This document shows, piece by piece, positions 1 through 9,133 of a DNA stretch of 64,000 nt. The stretch is from Paraperlucidibaca baekdonensis (GTDB lineage: Bacteria > Pseudomonadota > Gammaproteobacteria > Pseudomonadales > Moraxellaceae). The first letter of the stretch is position 1. Each line of letters opens with the position of its first letter. Below the pieces are notes generated by a model, which was not told the DNA's origin, did no database searches, and worked only from the letters and a program-made list of their open reading frames with translations. Where the stretch lies: assembly GCF_003387535.1 (NCBI RefSeq), contig NZ_QUNR01000003.1:310001-374000 (forward strand), given 5' to 3'. Both the position numbers and the translations under genes were made by a program.

Positions 1-513
1 CTTGCGACCATTTAAGACAATCTCATCGCCCTCAACAATGGCGGTGGCCTGCATATTAGTGGCATCGCTGGAGGCGACCTCGGGCTCGGTCATGCAAAAT
101 ACCGAGCGAATTTCGCCAGCGAGCAGCGGCGTCAGCCATTGGGCTTTTTGCGTCTCGCTGCCATAACGCCACAGCACCTCCATATTGCCGGTGTCGGGGG
201 CGTTGCAGTTAAACACCGTTGGCGCCATCAGGCTGCGTCCGGTTTGCTCAGCGATGTGCGCGTATTCGGCAATGCTCAAACCGGCGCCGAGCTCGGCATC
301 GGGCATCCACAAGTTCCACAGATCTTGGGCTTTGGCTTTTGCTTTCAGCGCCTCAAGCACGGGCGGATGCTGCCAGTTACGCCAGTTGCCATCGGGGTTG
401 AGCGCCTGCACGTCGCGCCAAAAATCCGCTTCGATGGGCTCAATGTGGTCGCGCATAAAAGCTTTGACGCGCGCGAGATAGTCTTGACCGCGTTCGCTGA
501 GTTCGAAATGCAT
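1..513 (-). CDS. Acyl-CoA dehydrogenase, N-terminal part (runs off window)
   Basis: Read on the reverse strand from an ATG at 513, the frame is open to the window edge (171 residues seen). It begins MHFELSERGQDYLARVKAFM and contains FCMTEPEVASSDATN, the FAD/substrate-contact segment of acyl-CoA dehydrogenases in which a T-E-P motif precedes the conserved serines. An N-terminal helical domain (about residues 1-125) leads into the start of the middle beta domain. The long N-terminal helical part and the T-E-P-x-V-A-S-S-D motif resemble the ACAD10/11-like branch (inference). It would oxidise an acyl-CoA to the 2-enoyl-CoA with FAD. A GGAG-like stretch (CCGGAGAAG on the reverse strand) lies just upstream. 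It is divergent from the LysR gene at 592, which may regulate it. The C-terminal half is outside the window. Confidence 0.9.
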   Translation of the reverse strand, partial: MHFELSERGQDYLARVKAFMRDHIEPIEADFWRDVQALNPDGNWRNWQHPPVLEALKAKAKAQDLWNLWMPDAELGAGLSIAEYAHIAEQTGRSLMAPTVFNCNAPDTGNMEVLWRYGSETQKAQWLTPLLAGEIRSVFCMTEPEVASSDATNMQATAIVEGDEIVLNGRK

Positions 514-568
514 AGGTCTTCTCCGGAAACAGTGCCCTGATGCTAGACCACTGGGTATGATGCAGCTA

Positions 569-583
569 ATGAATATTTATCAT
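569..583. promoter_or_regulatory. Candidate LysR-type binding site
   Basis: The 75-bp gap between the divergent acyl-CoA dehydrogenase and LysR genes holds ATGA-N7-TCAT, which includes a T-N11-A core (TGAATATTTATCA). LysR proteins commonly bind T-N11-A dyads in such gaps and repress their own gene. The site abuts the LysR start, fitting autorepression. The motif is short and AT-rich, so chance is a real possibility. Confidence 0.3.
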
Positions 584-591
584 GCTGAGTG

Positions 592-1482
592 ATGAATCAA
601 ATGAATGACTCCCGCCGCTTAGATCTGAATTTATATCGCGTGTTTGCCGTGGTCTATCGCGAGCGCAATCTCACGCGCGCCGCCGAGTTACTGTGCCTGA
701 GTCAGTCGGCAGTTAGCCATGCCATTGGTCGCTTGCGCGTGGCGCTCAATGACCCGTTGTTTGTTCGTGATGGCCAAGGCGTGATGCCCACAGCCCTGGC
801 CGAGCAACTCATGCCCGACATTCAAGCGGCGTTGAATTTGCTGAGTCAGGCCGCCGCCAGTCGCCTGCGTTTTCAGCCGAGCCGCGACATCAGCGCGGTG
901 ACCTTTGCCATGAACGATGAGTTAGAGCCGAGCTTACTACCGCCGTTGATTCGCTCGCTGCGCGAGGCCTTACCGGCGGCGGCATTAGCCAGTGTGCGGT
1001 TGGATCGTCGCAGTTTGCGCACCGATTTGGCGGCGCGTCGGCTCGATATCGCCATCGATGTGGCGCAGCCAGTGGCCGCTGATATCGCCCATGAGGCCAT
1101 TGCCAGTGATGATTTTGTGGTAGTGGCACGTGCGCCCATGGAGCTCACCGCAGATGCCTATTTGACCGCTCAGCATGTCATTGTGTCGTCGCGCCGCACG
1201 GGGCGGGCGGTGGAGGATATGGCCTTGGCAAAGCTCGGCTATGAGCGCCAGGTGGTGCTGCGCTGTCAGCATTATGAGGCCGCCTGCAAGCTGGTGGCGA
1301 CCAGTGACTGCCTGCTCACCATGCCACGCCGGCAAGTTCGCTTAAGCTCCGGCCTCGCCGTGATGGCCATGCCGCTGAGCATTCCCGCGCTGGATTTACA
1401 CGCCTATTGGTACCGCCCGCGCGAGCAAGAGCCGGCGTTGGCGTGGTTGCGGGAGCAATTATTGTCGGTGCTTAAGCGCTAA
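592..1482 (+). CDS. LysR-family transcriptional regulator
   Basis: About 296 residues, normal for the family. Residues about 8-67 form the winged helix-turn-helix, with LTRAAELLCLSQSAVSHAIG as the recognition part and ALNDPLFVRDG closing the domain. The rest is a periplasmic-binding-like effector domain; its ligand cannot be told. Possible starts are GTG 589, ATG 592 and ATG 601, none with a strong ribosome binding site; 592 is a compromise. It is divergent from the acyl-CoA dehydrogenase at the left edge, its most likely target, and its 3' end overlaps the end of the convergent chrA gene by 11 bp. Regulation of chrA is less likely because the two genes converge. Confidence 0.9.
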   Translation: MNQMNDSRRLDLNLYRVFAVVYRERNLTRAAELLCLSQSAVSHAIGRLRVALNDPLFVRDGQGVMPTALAEQLMPDIQAALNLLSQAAASRLRFQPSRDISAVTFAMNDELEPSLLPPLIRSLREALPAAALASVRLDRRSLRTDLAARRLDIAIDVAQPVAADIAHEAIASDDFVVVARAPMELTADAYLTAQHVIVSSRRTGRAVEDMALAKLGYERQVVLRCQHYEAACKLVATSDCLLTMPRRQVRLSSGLAVMAMPLSIPALDLHAYWYRPREQEPALAWLREQLLSVLKR

Positions 1483-2692
1483 GCTGCTGCAGAAATGCAA
1501 TGGTTGCGTGGCTGCTGAGCACGCCGACGCTGGTCGTCAGGAGCACCACGCGTCCTATTGGCCATTTTGCCCACAGCAACAGGAGGCCGGCAGCTAGGCT
1601 CAACGCCGCTGAGCGCCAATCTACGAGGGCATACGGCACGATGCTGACCAACCAGGTTGCTGCCAGCAAGCCCACCACGGCAGCGTTGAGGCCAATGACG
1701 GCGGCGCGCGCGCGAGGTTGGCGCTGCCAGTGCCGCCAAAAAGGCAATAGCCCCATGACCAAAAGCAAGCCCGGTAAAAACACCATGACCAGTAATAAAG
1801 CAGCACCCAGTAGCGGCGCGTTGAGTGCCGGCACGCTGGCGCCAATAAATGCCGCCAGACTAAACAATGGCCCGGGCACCGCCTGTGCCAGACCATAGCC
1901 TGCATAAAAATGTTCGAGGCTCAGCCATCCGGGGTCAACCAGTTCGGCCTGTAATAACGGCAGCACCACATGGCCACCACCAAATACCAAGGCACCGGCA
2001 CGGTAGACACTGTCGCTGAGTGCCCACCACGGCGACAGCGCGCTCAGCAATGGCAAACTAAATAGCAAGGCCACGGCCACACACAGCAGCGCCAGACCCA
2101 CGCCATGACTCGGTGCGCGCAGCATGGCCGTGCTGGCCGAATGTGCTTGAGTATGAAAGCTGAGGCTGCCAATCACCCCAGCAATAACCAGTATCGTGAC
2201 GGTCGCTGGTGCTGAGCTCAGCACACAACACGCTGCGGCCACCACGAGCATGAGAATAAGCCGGCCAGTACTGGTGCAATGTTGCTTAGCCATCGCCCAA
2301 ATAGCCTGCGCCACAACCGCCACGGTGACCGCTAAGAGCCCGGTCAATAGACTTGGCGCGAAGCCATCAATCGCCATGATGCCGAGTGCGGCGAGGGTCA
2401 TCAGTAAGGCGGCAGGCAAGGTAAAGCCGAGCCACGCCAGCGCGGCACCGCGCCAGCCACCGAGGTGGTAGCCAACAGCAAAGCCGACCTGACTACTCGT
2501 GGGCCCGGGCAAAAATTGACACAGAGCAATGAGCTCCGTGAGCTGCGCATCGCTGAGCCAACGCCGCTGCGCCACAAAGCTGGCGCGAAAATATGCCAAA
2601 TGTGCGATGGGACCGCCAAAAGCAGTAAAGCCTAGCCAGAGAAAATGGCTAAAAATCTGGCCTAGGGTGGGGGCGAAACGGCGTGTCGACAT
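1472..2692 (-). CDS. chrA: Chromate transporter ChrA, two-domain form
   Basis: 406 residues, the length of the long-chain CHR family, which carries two homologous halves. The N-terminal half has GFTAFGGPIAHLAYFR and the PGPTSSQVGFAVGYHLGG segment; the C-terminal half repeats the pattern with VFGGGHVVLPLLQAELV and AQAVPGPLFSLAAFIGA. About ten hydrophobic segments give an inner-membrane protein. Family members export chromate, often in exchange for or driven by ions; some have other physiological roles, so chromate specificity is inferred. The ATG at 2692 is chosen over an upstream non-ATG codon at 2722 because the conserved region begins MSTRRFAPTLGQIF. It is divergent from the aminotransferase gene (74-bp gap). 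No chrB or other resistance gene is adjacent. Confidence 0.88.
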   Translation of the reverse strand: MSTRRFAPTLGQIFSHFLWLGFTAFGGPIAHLAYFRASFVAQRRWLSDAQLTELIALCQFLPGPTSSQVGFAVGYHLGGWRGAALAWLGFTLPAALLMTLAALGIMAIDGFAPSLLTGLLAVTVAVVAQAIWAMAKQHCTSTGRLILMLVVAAACCVLSSAPATVTILVIAGVIGSLSFHTQAHSASTAMLRAPSHGVGLALLCVAVALLFSLPLLSALSPWWALSDSVYRAGALVFGGGHVVLPLLQAELVDPGWLSLEHFYAGYGLAQAVPGPLFSLAAFIGASVPALNAPLLGAALLLVMVFLPGLLLVMGLLPFWRHWQRQPRARAAVIGLNAAVVGLLAATWLVSIVPYALVDWRSAALSLAAGLLLLWAKWPIGRVVLLTTSVGVLSSHATIAFLQQLSA

Positions 2693-2766
2693 AATCTCCA
2701 GCTTGCATCGAGCCTGCAGCAAAGGCTATATGGGTGAGCTCTTTTTTAGCAGTATGAGGAAAATCT

Positions 2767-3879
2767 GTGAACAAGCCATTACAGCCATCGCTCTTTGAAT
2801 ATTCGGTGGTGTTTACTGACCGCGCGCTCAACCACATGTCGCCGGTGTTTCAAGAGGCCATGCGCGATATCTCCGTGACCTTAAAAAACGTCTACAGCGC
2901 CGACGCCGCGATTATTGTGCCCGGCGGTGGCAGCTTTGGCATGGAAGCGGTGGCGCGTCAGTTCGCCAACGATGCGCATTGCCTGATTGTTCGTAATGGC
3001 TGGTTCAGTTATCGCTGGAGTCAGATTTTAGAGACCGGGCGCATCGCCAAAAGCACCACCGTGCTGATGGCTGAAGCGCAATCTAGTGAGCGTCAATCGG
3101 CGTTTGCACCGCCGACTATCGATGCCGTGGTGGCGCGCATTGCCGCTGAGCAACCGGCCGTGGTGTTTGCCCCGCATGTGGAAACCGCCGCCGGTATTGT
3201 CCTGCCCGATGACTATCTGCGCGCCATCGCTATTGCCGTGCATGATTACGGCGGCCTGTTTGTGCTCGATTGTGTGGCCTCGGGTGCGCTCTGGGTCAAT
3301 ATGCGCGAGATCGGTGTTGATGTGCTGATTAGCGCACCGCAAAAAGGCTGGTCGGCGACCCCGTGTGCGGCACTCATCATGCTCAGCGAGCACGCCAGCG
3401 CGCGTCTGACGCAAACACAGAGCAGCTCATTTGCCGGTGATTTGGCGAAATGGCGGCAGATCATGCAGGCCTACGAAAATGGCGGTCACGCCTACCACGC
3501 CACCATGCCCACCGATGCCCTGATGACCTTCCGCTGTGCCATGCACGAGACTCAAAATCGTGGTTTTGAGGCCATGCGTGAGGCGCAACTCTCACTCGGC
3601 ACGCAAGTGCGGGCCTTACTCGCGGAGCATGGCTTTCGCAGCGTTGCCGCCCGCGGTTTTGAAGCGCCCGGCGTGGTGGTGTGCTACACCGACAACGACG
3701 CCATTCACACCGGCAAGCGCTTTATTGAGCTGGGCCTACAATGCGCTGCTGGCGTGCCCTTGCAGTGCAACGAGCCGGCCGATTACAAGACCTTTCGTAT
3801 CGGCTTATTTGGCCTCGATAAGCTCACACATATCGAGCGCACGGTGGCGCGCTTGCGTACCGCACTTGAGTCTTTATAG
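2767..3879 (+). CDS. Class V PLP-dependent aminotransferase (alanine-glyoxylate / serine-pyruvate type)
   Basis: 370 residues. The fold-type I signature is clear: [12 protein letters not shown] near residue 52 binds the cofactor phosphate, [12 protein letters not shown] carries the aspartate that contacts the PLP nitrogen, and SAPQKGW supplies the Schiff-base lysine (K193). The AGXT-like branch transaminates small amino acids with glyoxylate or pyruvate; the exact substrate cannot be read. The start is a GTG at 2767, supported by GAGGA six bases upstream. The stop lies 8 bp before gor, so the two are probably co-transcribed. Pairing with glutathione reductase is unusual and its meaning is unknown. 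Confidence 0.85.
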   Translation: MNKPLQPSLFEYSVVFTDRALNHMSPVFQEAMRDISVTLKNVYSADAAIIVPGGGSFGMEAVARQFANDAHCLIVRNGWFSYRWSQILETGRIAKSTTVLMAEAQSSERQSAFAPPTIDAVVARIAAEQPAVVFAPHVETAAGIVLPDDYLRAIAIAVHDYGGLFVLDCVASGALWVNMREIGVDVLISAPQKGWSATPCAALIMLSEHASARLTQTQSSSFAGDLAKWRQIMQAYENGGHAYHATMPTDALMTFRCAMHETQNRGFEAMREAQLSLGTQVRALLAEHGFRSVAARGFEAPGVVVCYTDNDAIHTGKRFIELGLQCAAGVPLQCNEPADYKTFRIGLFGLDKLTHIERTVARLRTALESL

Positions 3880-3887
3880 GATTTTTT

Positions 3888-5315
3888 ATGACTTTCGATG
3901 TTGATTTATTTGTCATTGGCGCTGGCTCTGGCGGTGTCCGCGCCGCCCGTTTTGCCGCCGGTTTTGGTGCGCGCGTGGCGGTGGCAGAGAGCCGCTATTT
4001 GGGCGGCACCTGCGTCAATGTCGGTTGTGTGCCGAAAAAGCTTTTGGTCTATGGCGCGGGCTATGCCGACACGCTGAATCACGCCAACGATTTTGGCTGG
4101 CAGGTCGGCGAGTCGGTGTTCGATTGGCCCACCCTCATTGCCAATAAAAACCGCGAAATTAGCCGGCTCAATGGCATTTATAAGAATCTCTTGAGCAACA
4201 GCGGCGTGACACTTTATGAGGGCCACGCGCGTTTGCTTGATGCGCACACGGTGGCGATTAATGGCGAGCAAATTCGCGCCGCACATATTCTGATTGCCAC
4301 GGGCGGCTGGCCGTCGGTGCCTAAATTTCCGGGCAGCGAACTGGCTATTACCTCCAATGAGGCGTTCTTTTTGGAGCAGCTGCCCAAGCGCATTTTGGTG
4401 GTTGGTGGTGGCTATATTGCCGTGGAGTTTGCTTCGATTTTTCATGGCCTCGGCGCGCAAACTTCCTTGCTCTACCGCGGTGATTTAATTTTGCGCGGCT
4501 TCGATCAGGGCGTGCGCGAGCATGTGCGTGATCAGCTCATTGAGAGTGGTCTGGATGTGCAGCTCAATACCGACATTAAGGCCTTGGCGAAGACCGCCGA
4601 TGGCCGACTGTGCGCGAGTCTGGCGGATGGCCGCGAGCTCATCGTTGATGCGGTGTTTTATGGCACGGGTCGCCGCCCCATGCTCGATAGTCTCGGCCTG
4701 GAAAACACCGGCGTGCAGCTCACTGAGCACGGCACGATTGCCGTGGATGCGCAGTATGTGACGGCCGAGCCGAGCATCTCGGCGATTGGCGATGTCATTG
4801 GCGATGAGTTTGGTGACGCAGGTACGGACGCGGGCACTGGCGCAGGTACTGAAAAAGCCACTGCGCGCTTGCAGCTCACGCCGGTGGCCTTGGCCGAGGG
4901 CATGGCGGTGGCGCGGCGTTTATTCAAGCCCGATGAGTACCGCCCGGTGAATTATCAGCTTATCCCTACGGCGGTGTTTTGCCTGCCCAATATCGGCACA
5001 GTGGGTATTAGCGAGGAGCAGGCCGTGGCTGAGGGCCGTCGCGTCCACATCTTTGAGTCGCGCTTTAAGCCCATGAAGTTGTCGTTATCGAGCAGCGGCG
5101 AGCGCTCATTCATGAAGCTCATTGTCGATGCCCATACCGATGTGGTGCTCGGCTGCCACGTGGTTGGCCCCGATGCCGGCGAGTTGGTGCAGGGCATTGC
5201 CGTGGCCATGAAAGCCGGTGCCACGAAAGCGATTTTCGATGACACCATTGGCATTCATCCGACTTCTGCCGAAGAGTTAGTGACGCTGCGAAGCATTACG
5301 CGCACAGTGGGCTAG
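3888..5315 (+). CDS. gor: Glutathione-disulfide reductase
   Basis: 475 residues, slightly longer than the usual about 450. An N-terminal FAD motif [11 protein letters not shown] is followed by [13 protein letters not shown], the redox-active CxxxxC of glutathione reductases. [14 protein letters not shown] is the NADPH-binding glycine motif, and the C-terminal [13 protein letters not shown] carries the catalytic His-Glu pair, so the enzyme looks intact. It reduces glutathione disulfide with NADPH in the cytosol. Between the second FAD motif ([11 protein letters not shown]) and LTPVALAEG lies an extra low-complexity segment built on D-A-G-T units (see the repeat at 4815). It follows the aminotransferase gene by 8 bp and ends at a strong terminator. 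Confidence 0.94.
   Translation: MTFDVDLFVIGAGSGGVRAARFAAGFGARVAVAESRYLGGTCVNVGCVPKKLLVYGAGYADTLNHANDFGWQVGESVFDWPTLIANKNREISRLNGIYKNLLSNSGVTLYEGHARLLDAHTVAINGEQIRAAHILIATGGWPSVPKFPGSELAITSNEAFFLEQLPKRILVVGGGYIAVEFASIFHGLGAQTSLLYRGDLILRGFDQGVREHVRDQLIESGLDVQLNTDIKALAKTADGRLCASLADGRELIVDAVFYGTGRRPMLDSLGLENTGVQLTEHGTIAVDAQYVTAEPSISAIGDVIGDEFGDAGTDAGTGAGTEKATARLQLTPVALAEGMAVARRLFKPDEYRPVNYQLIPTAVFCLPNIGTVGISEEQAVAEGRRVHIFESRFKPMKLSLSSSGERSFMKLIVDAHTDVVLGCHVVGPDAGELVQGIAVAMKAGATKAIFDDTIGIHPTSAEELVTLRSITRTVG
4815..4850 (+). repeat. Three tandem 12-bp units inside gor
   Basis: GACGCAGGTACG, GACGCGGGCACT and GGCGCAGGTACT lie head to tail and exactly in frame, encoding [12 protein letters not shown]. 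They sit in the surface loop between the FAD motif and LTPVA of glutathione reductase. Copy-number change would keep the frame. Confidence 0.85.
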
Positions 5316-5322
5316 CAAATAT

Positions 5323-5360
5323 AAAAAGCCGCTGCTTAAGCGAGGAGCAGCGGCTTTTTT
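5323..5360. terminator. Bidirectional intrinsic terminator between gor and the OYE gene
   Basis: A GC-rich stem (AGCCGCTGCT pairing with AGCAGCGGCT, loop TAAGCGAGG) is flanked by A5 on the left and T6 on the right. It can terminate gor rightward and the convergent OYE operon leftward. Confidence 0.88.
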
Positions 5361-5381
5361 CGCGCGATTGCTAAGGTGAGT

Positions 5382-6689
5382 TTAGCGCCGTTGCGCCGCC
5401 TTTTTGACACGGCGCGCGGTGGTGATTTCATCCCAATAATACGCAGCAAACGCCTTCAAAATACCCATCTCGGTATCTGGCGTTTTGCCATCGGCGAGAT
5501 GAAATATTTGCTGGTAATACCAGGCTTGCCCGCCCAAGACATTGAGCAGTTTTAACGGCAGTACCGAGCTGGTCGGTGAGAATATGCCGCTATCGGCGAG
5601 CTTTAGTTCATGCTCAAAAGTCACTGCACGGCTAATGCGCCCGCTCAGCAAGTCCTTAGGCGTATCAGGATGACTGCATAAGGGGCGGCCAAGGCCGATG
5701 ACATCGCAAACACCATCGGCCAGAGCAGCCTCCATGACCTCCGTACTGCGGAAGCCGCCGGTGACCATCAGCGGCATGGTGGCGACTTGACGGATGGCGC
5801 GCGCGTAGTCGAGGAAGTAGGCCTCGCGCTGTTGCGTGGATTCGCGTTGTGGCACGGCGGTGTCATTGCTGCCAGTGTGGCCGAGCAATTTTGGCTGCTC
5901 ATAGGTGCCGCCGGAGATTTCCAGCAGATCGATGCCCTCGGCATTGAGCATTTGCACCACGGCCAAACAGTCTTCGTGGCTGAAGCCGCCTTTGCGGAAA
6001 TCATCGGAGTTGAGCTTCACAGCAATCGGATATTCAGCGCCCACGGCTTGGCGTGTGGCGCGAATGGCGAGCAGCAAAAAGCGCGCGCGATTTTCTAGCG
6101 AGCCGCCCCATTGGTCGGTGCGTTGATTGGTGATCGGCGAGAGAAACGATGACAGCAAATAGCCATGCGCCGAGTGAATTTGTACCCCGGTGAAACCAGC
6201 CGCTTTGGCGACGCGCGCCACGCGTGCAAAGCGCTCGATGAAGTCGAGAATTTCACCCTCAGTCAGCGCCCGCGGCGCACCATAATTGCCGAGCAATTTG
6301 AGTTGTACTGGCGATGGCGCCATCGGCTCGCTGGTCACGTAGCGCGGCGATTGGCGGCCAGCATGGGAGATTTGCATCCACAGCTGATTGCCATTGGCGG
6401 TTCCAGCGGCGGCCCAGGCTTTCAGCTGTGCCATGCCCTCGGCATCGCCACTGGCGGGTGCGGGGTCGATGGCAACATTGCCGGGGCGCTCCAACACGCG
6501 CCGATCGATTTGCACATTGCCGGTCAGCAGCAGGCCAGCACCGCCATCGCTCCAGCGCTTGTAGAGTGTGGCATGGCGCGCGGTGGCGTGCAGATGGTCA
6601 TCGGCCACGCCTTCGGTCATCGCGGCTTTACACAAACGGTTGGGCAGCGTGACGCCGCAGGGCAGGGTAAACGGTTGCTTGATTAACAT
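5382..6689 (-). CDS. NADH:flavin oxidoreductase, Old Yellow Enzyme family
   Basis: 435 residues of a single FMN-binding TIM barrel. Conserved segments are GVTLPNRLCKAAMTEGVAD near the N terminus, QISHAGRQ, VQIHSAHGYLLSSFLSPITNQRTD with the H-x-x-H-like substrate/FMN contacts, RTDQWGGSLENRARFLL, and a C-terminal VTGGFRS plus GLGRPL that bind the FMN phosphate. There is no sign of the extra FeS and NAD domains of the dienoyl-CoA reductase type. Such enzymes reduce activated C=C bonds with NAD(P)H; the substrate is unknown. The ATG at 6689 has GGAG upstream; the TTG four codons earlier is rejected. It is the last gene of the leftward tetR operon, 30 bp after the membrane protein gene, and ends at the shared terminator. 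Confidence 0.9.
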   Translation of the reverse strand: MLIKQPFTLPCGVTLPNRLCKAAMTEGVADDHLHATARHATLYKRWSDGGAGLLLTGNVQIDRRVLERPGNVAIDPAPASGDAEGMAQLKAWAAAGTANGNQLWMQISHAGRQSPRYVTSEPMAPSPVQLKLLGNYGAPRALTEGEILDFIERFARVARVAKAAGFTGVQIHSAHGYLLSSFLSPITNQRTDQWGGSLENRARFLLLAIRATRQAVGAEYPIAVKLNSDDFRKGGFSHEDCLAVVQMLNAEGIDLLEISGGTYEQPKLLGHTGSNDTAVPQRESTQQREAYFLDYARAIRQVATMPLMVTGGFRSTEVMEAALADGVCDVIGLGRPLCSHPDTPKDLLSGRISRAVTFEHELKLADSGIFSPTSSVLPLKLLNVLGGQAWYYQQIFHLADGKTPDTEMGILKAFAAYYWDEITTARRVKKAAQRR

Positions 6690-6719
6690 GGGTGTCTCCA
6701 AGTGATGCGCGTGAGGTGA

Positions 6720-7379
6720 TTAGCCTATCCAGAGTAATGACAGCGAGAGCGCGCCGGCGTAGAAAACCGCCACCGATAGCGCGCCAGCGAGTTGTGAGAG
6801 CCACGGACGGTTACGCTGGATTTGCCACATCCACAGAGCGCCAGCGCCGAGCAACATTTCGGGGATGAGCGGGTAGAGTGCGAAGCCTTCAAACTGGCGC
6901 ACGTCTTGGGCGTGCCAGAGTGCCATCGGCCGCGCGGCCCATTCCCAGACAGTGAACGCAATCAGCGCCATGATGGCGGCATTAAATAGCGGGAAGCGGG
7001 CGTAGGCGTTGATCCAGCATAGCGGCCAGAGCAGCATCAACCACATGCCGAGAAAGTAGATGGGCACGGCGCCACCGAGGCGTGGGGCACCGTGATCGGG
7101 GAAATGCAGCGTGCCCATTTTTTGCACGAGCATCCAATCGGCGCAGGGCAGGGCCATCGATAGCGGCAGCAAAAACCACCACAGCGCCACCCATTCGCGA
7201 TGGCCGCGCAGCAGGCCCACCAGCGGCAGCGCAACGACATAGCCGGCGACCAGTAGCATGAGCAGGTCGCCCAAGTTCAGACCGACCACACTGGGTTTTA
7301 ATGCCAGTGGAATCGCCACCACAAAGAATACGGCATGAAACAGCAAGGCATCGCGGATGCGTGGAGCAAAGAGTGCCAT
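6720..7379 (-). CDS. Polytopic membrane protein, unrecognised family
   Basis: 219 residues with about six to seven hydrophobic segments: residues near 10-30, 38-58, 65-85, 105-125, 133-150, 170-190 and 195-215. Conserved-looking polar features between helices are PCADWMLVQKMGTLHFPDHGAPRLGG and WAARPMALWHAQDVRQFEGFALYP. I do not recognise the family. The ATG at 7379 lies two bases after the TGA of the preceding SDR gene, so translation is likely coupled. Its position between an SDR and an OYE-type reductase suggests a role with a lipophilic substrate, which is inference only. Confidence 0.75.
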   Translation of the reverse strand: MALFAPRIRDALLFHAVFFVVAIPLALKPSVVGLNLGDLLMLLVAGYVVALPLVGLLRGHREWVALWWFLLPLSMALPCADWMLVQKMGTLHFPDHGAPRLGGAVPIYFLGMWLMLLWPLCWINAYARFPLFNAAIMALIAFTVWEWAARPMALWHAQDVRQFEGFALYPLIPEMLLGAGALWMWQIQRNRPWLSQLAGALSVAVFYAGALSLSLLWIG

Positions 7380-7381
7380 GA

Positions 7382-8398
7382 TCAATAACCTTTCAAGATG
7401 GGCTTGGCTTTCGCCACGGGTTTGTTGGGATTGAGCGTGGCATCGGCGAGCAAATCGGCCATGCCCTCACTGAGGCGAATACGCGGCGCATAGCCGAGCA
7501 GGCGCTGCGCTTTGGCGATGGAATAACGGTGCTTACGCAAGAGAAATTTCATCGCCTCGGGGCTCGCGGGCGGCTTTTTGCCGAGCGCGCGATAGATCGG
7601 GCCGAGTGCCATTAGAGTCGACTTTAGCAGCCAGGTTGGCGCTATGGGCAAGCGTTTGCCGGCAATCAGCGCATGGGTTTGAAAAAATACCCGGGTCGGC
7701 GTGGCCAGACCATCAGTGAGGTTAAATGCCTCGCCGCAGGCATCGTGCTTAATGGCCAACAGCACGCCATCGATGAGGTTTTCCACGTGCACATGGTTAA
7801 TCACGCCGCGACCGAAATCCGGCAGCATAAACACGCCTTGTTTGAGCAGCTCAATGGGGCGCACGACCCACGGCATACTGCCGGGACCATAGACATCGCC
7901 GGGGCGAATGACGATGACGCCGAAGCCATGCTCGGGGTCATTGAAGCGCATGGCCACGCGTTCGCTGTCGAGTTTGGTGTCGTTGTAGACATTGCCTTGG
8001 CCATCGAGCGGGCCGGATTCGGAGATCTCGGGCGGGAAATCGAAGCCGTAGACCATCACGGACGATAAATGCACGAGGCGTGTCACGCCGACGTCGCGTG
8101 CGACCTCGCAGACCGTGCGCGTACCCTCAACATTGATGCGCTCGTAGTCCTCGCGCGCGCCATCTTCCTCAACAATCGCGGCGGTGTGAAACACCACATC
8201 GGCTGCTTGCATGGCGTCAGCCAGTGCTTCGCGGTCATTGATGCCGCCAACCACGACGGGCACGCCCATGGCTTGCGCTCGGGATGCCGCTTGCGCGGAG
8301 ATATCAATGCCCTGAACCTGCCAGCCTAATTCGAGCGCGCGCTGCGCCATGGCCAGACCAATAAAGCCGCCAATTCCGGTGATGCACAGAGTTGTCAT
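7382..8398 (-). CDS. NAD(P)-dependent epimerase/dehydratase-type SDR (3-beta-HSD-like)
   Basis: 338 residues, an extended short-chain dehydrogenase. The N terminus has the Rossmann motif TGIGGFIG (residues 7-14), then DVVFHTAAIV, HLSSVMVYG with the active-site serine, YNDTKLDSE as the YxxxK motif, and RPGDVYGPG. The C-terminal part carries substrate-binding sequence ending in a basic tail. The pattern resembles 3-beta-hydroxysteroid dehydrogenase and OleD-like enzymes that act on hydrophobic secondary alcohols or ketones; the true substrate is unknown. Its ATG overlaps the tetR stop (ATGA), and the membrane protein follows immediately, so the genes form one leftward operon. Confidence 0.85.
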   Translation of the reverse strand: MTTLCITGIGGFIGLAMAQRALELGWQVQGIDISAQAASRAQAMGVPVVVGGINDREALADAMQAADVVFHTAAIVEEDGAREDYERINVEGTRTVCEVARDVGVTRLVHLSSVMVYGFDFPPEISESGPLDGQGNVYNDTKLDSERVAMRFNDPEHGFGVIVIRPGDVYGPGSMPWVVRPIELLKQGVFMLPDFGRGVINHVHVENLIDGVLLAIKHDACGEAFNLTDGLATPTRVFFQTHALIAGKRLPIAPTWLLKSTLMALGPIYRALGKKPPASPEAMKFLLRKHRYSIAKAQRLLGYAPRIRLSEGMADLLADATLNPNKPVAKAKPILKGY

Positions 8399-9090
8399 AA
8401 AGCAATCTCGCGTTGTGGCAGGTGGTGGCTGCCATGCACTAAAGCGGTTAAAAAATCACTGATTTCCAGCGTCAGCACGGCCACGCTCGGCGGCTCACTG
8501 GCCGTAAGCCAATCAGCCATGAGCTCATTAATGCCGCCGACAATGGCGATGCTGGTGAGGTGGTAGTTGCGCGCCGGTAAGTCGCCTTGCGCGGCGAGTT
8601 GCGCCATGTATAGCGCAATCAAGTTGGCCATGTCATGGATGGCGGCGCGCCGCAGACGCTCCATGTCGGCACTCACGCCGACGACTTCGAGCACGCCCAC
8701 GCGGGCACGGCGCGTGTCATTGAGGTAGTGCTCCACGAGGGCGCGCACGGCCAAGGGGAGCTGCTCGTTGAGCTCGGCTTGCGTGGCCGACAGCGCCGAT
8801 AATAATGCCGCCTTGAGGTCGGCCATGAGCTGGCCATACAGCGATTTTAATAAACCTTCGCGGCTACCAAAAAGCTGATAAAAATGCCGCGCAGTGACTT
8901 TTGCTTCGGCACACAGTTGCTCAATGGGCGTGCGCGCATAGCCTTGGTTGGCAAATAGCGTGAGAGCGGTATCGAGTAAGCGTTGACGGCGTTCAGCTTC
9001 GCGCGCCGATGCGCTAGCCCCGCGATAGGCGCGGGTGGCGGCTGGGCGTTGGGCGGTGGTTTTTGGGTCGATAGTGCTATCGGTCGGCAT
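8395..9090 (-). CDS. TetR-family transcriptional regulator, first gene of the leftward operon
   Basis: 231 residues. After a short unstructured N terminus, residues about 30-75 form the TetR helix-turn-helix (RLLDTALTLFANQGYARTPI, then AKVTARHFYQLFGSREGLL). The remainder is an all-helical ligand domain of unknown specificity. Start at ATG 9090; the frame is open further upstream but would run through the operator and promoters. The ribosome binding site is poor. It is co-transcribed with the downstream SDR through an ATGA overlap. The adjacent perfect palindrome at 9107 is the obvious operator, implying autoregulation and control of the divergent MBL-SDR pair. Confidence 0.9.
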   Translation of the reverse strand: MPTDSTIDPKTTAQRPAATRAYRGASASAREAERRQRLLDTALTLFANQGYARTPIEQLCAEAKVTARHFYQLFGSREGLLKSLYGQLMADLKAALLSALSATQAELNEQLPLAVRALVEHYLNDTRRARVGVLEVVGVSADMERLRRAAIHDMANLIALYMAQLAAQGDLPARNYHLTSIAIVGGINELMADWLTASEPPSVAVLTLEISDFLTALVHGSHHLPQREIAL

Positions 9091-9104
9091 ACGTTTTTGT
9101 TGTT

Positions 9105-9133
9105 TTGACAAGATATCTTGTCCGAAATATAGT
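9105..9133 (+). promoter_or_regulatory. Sigma70-type promoter for the MBL-SDR operon
   Basis: TTGACA (9105-9110), a 17-bp spacer and TATAGT (9128-9133): a consensus -35 and a near-consensus -10 at ideal spacing. The start of transcription would lie near 9140, giving a leader of about 70 nt before the ATG at 9210. The TetR-type palindrome covers part of the -35 and the spacer. Confidence 0.7.
9107..9122. promoter_or_regulatory. Perfect 16-bp palindrome, probable TetR operator
   Basis: GACAAGATATCTTGTC is identical to its reverse complement. It lies 16 bp upstream of the tetR start codon, between divergent genes, and overlaps both candidate promoters. This is the typical position and size for a TetR-family operator. 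Confidence 0.7.
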
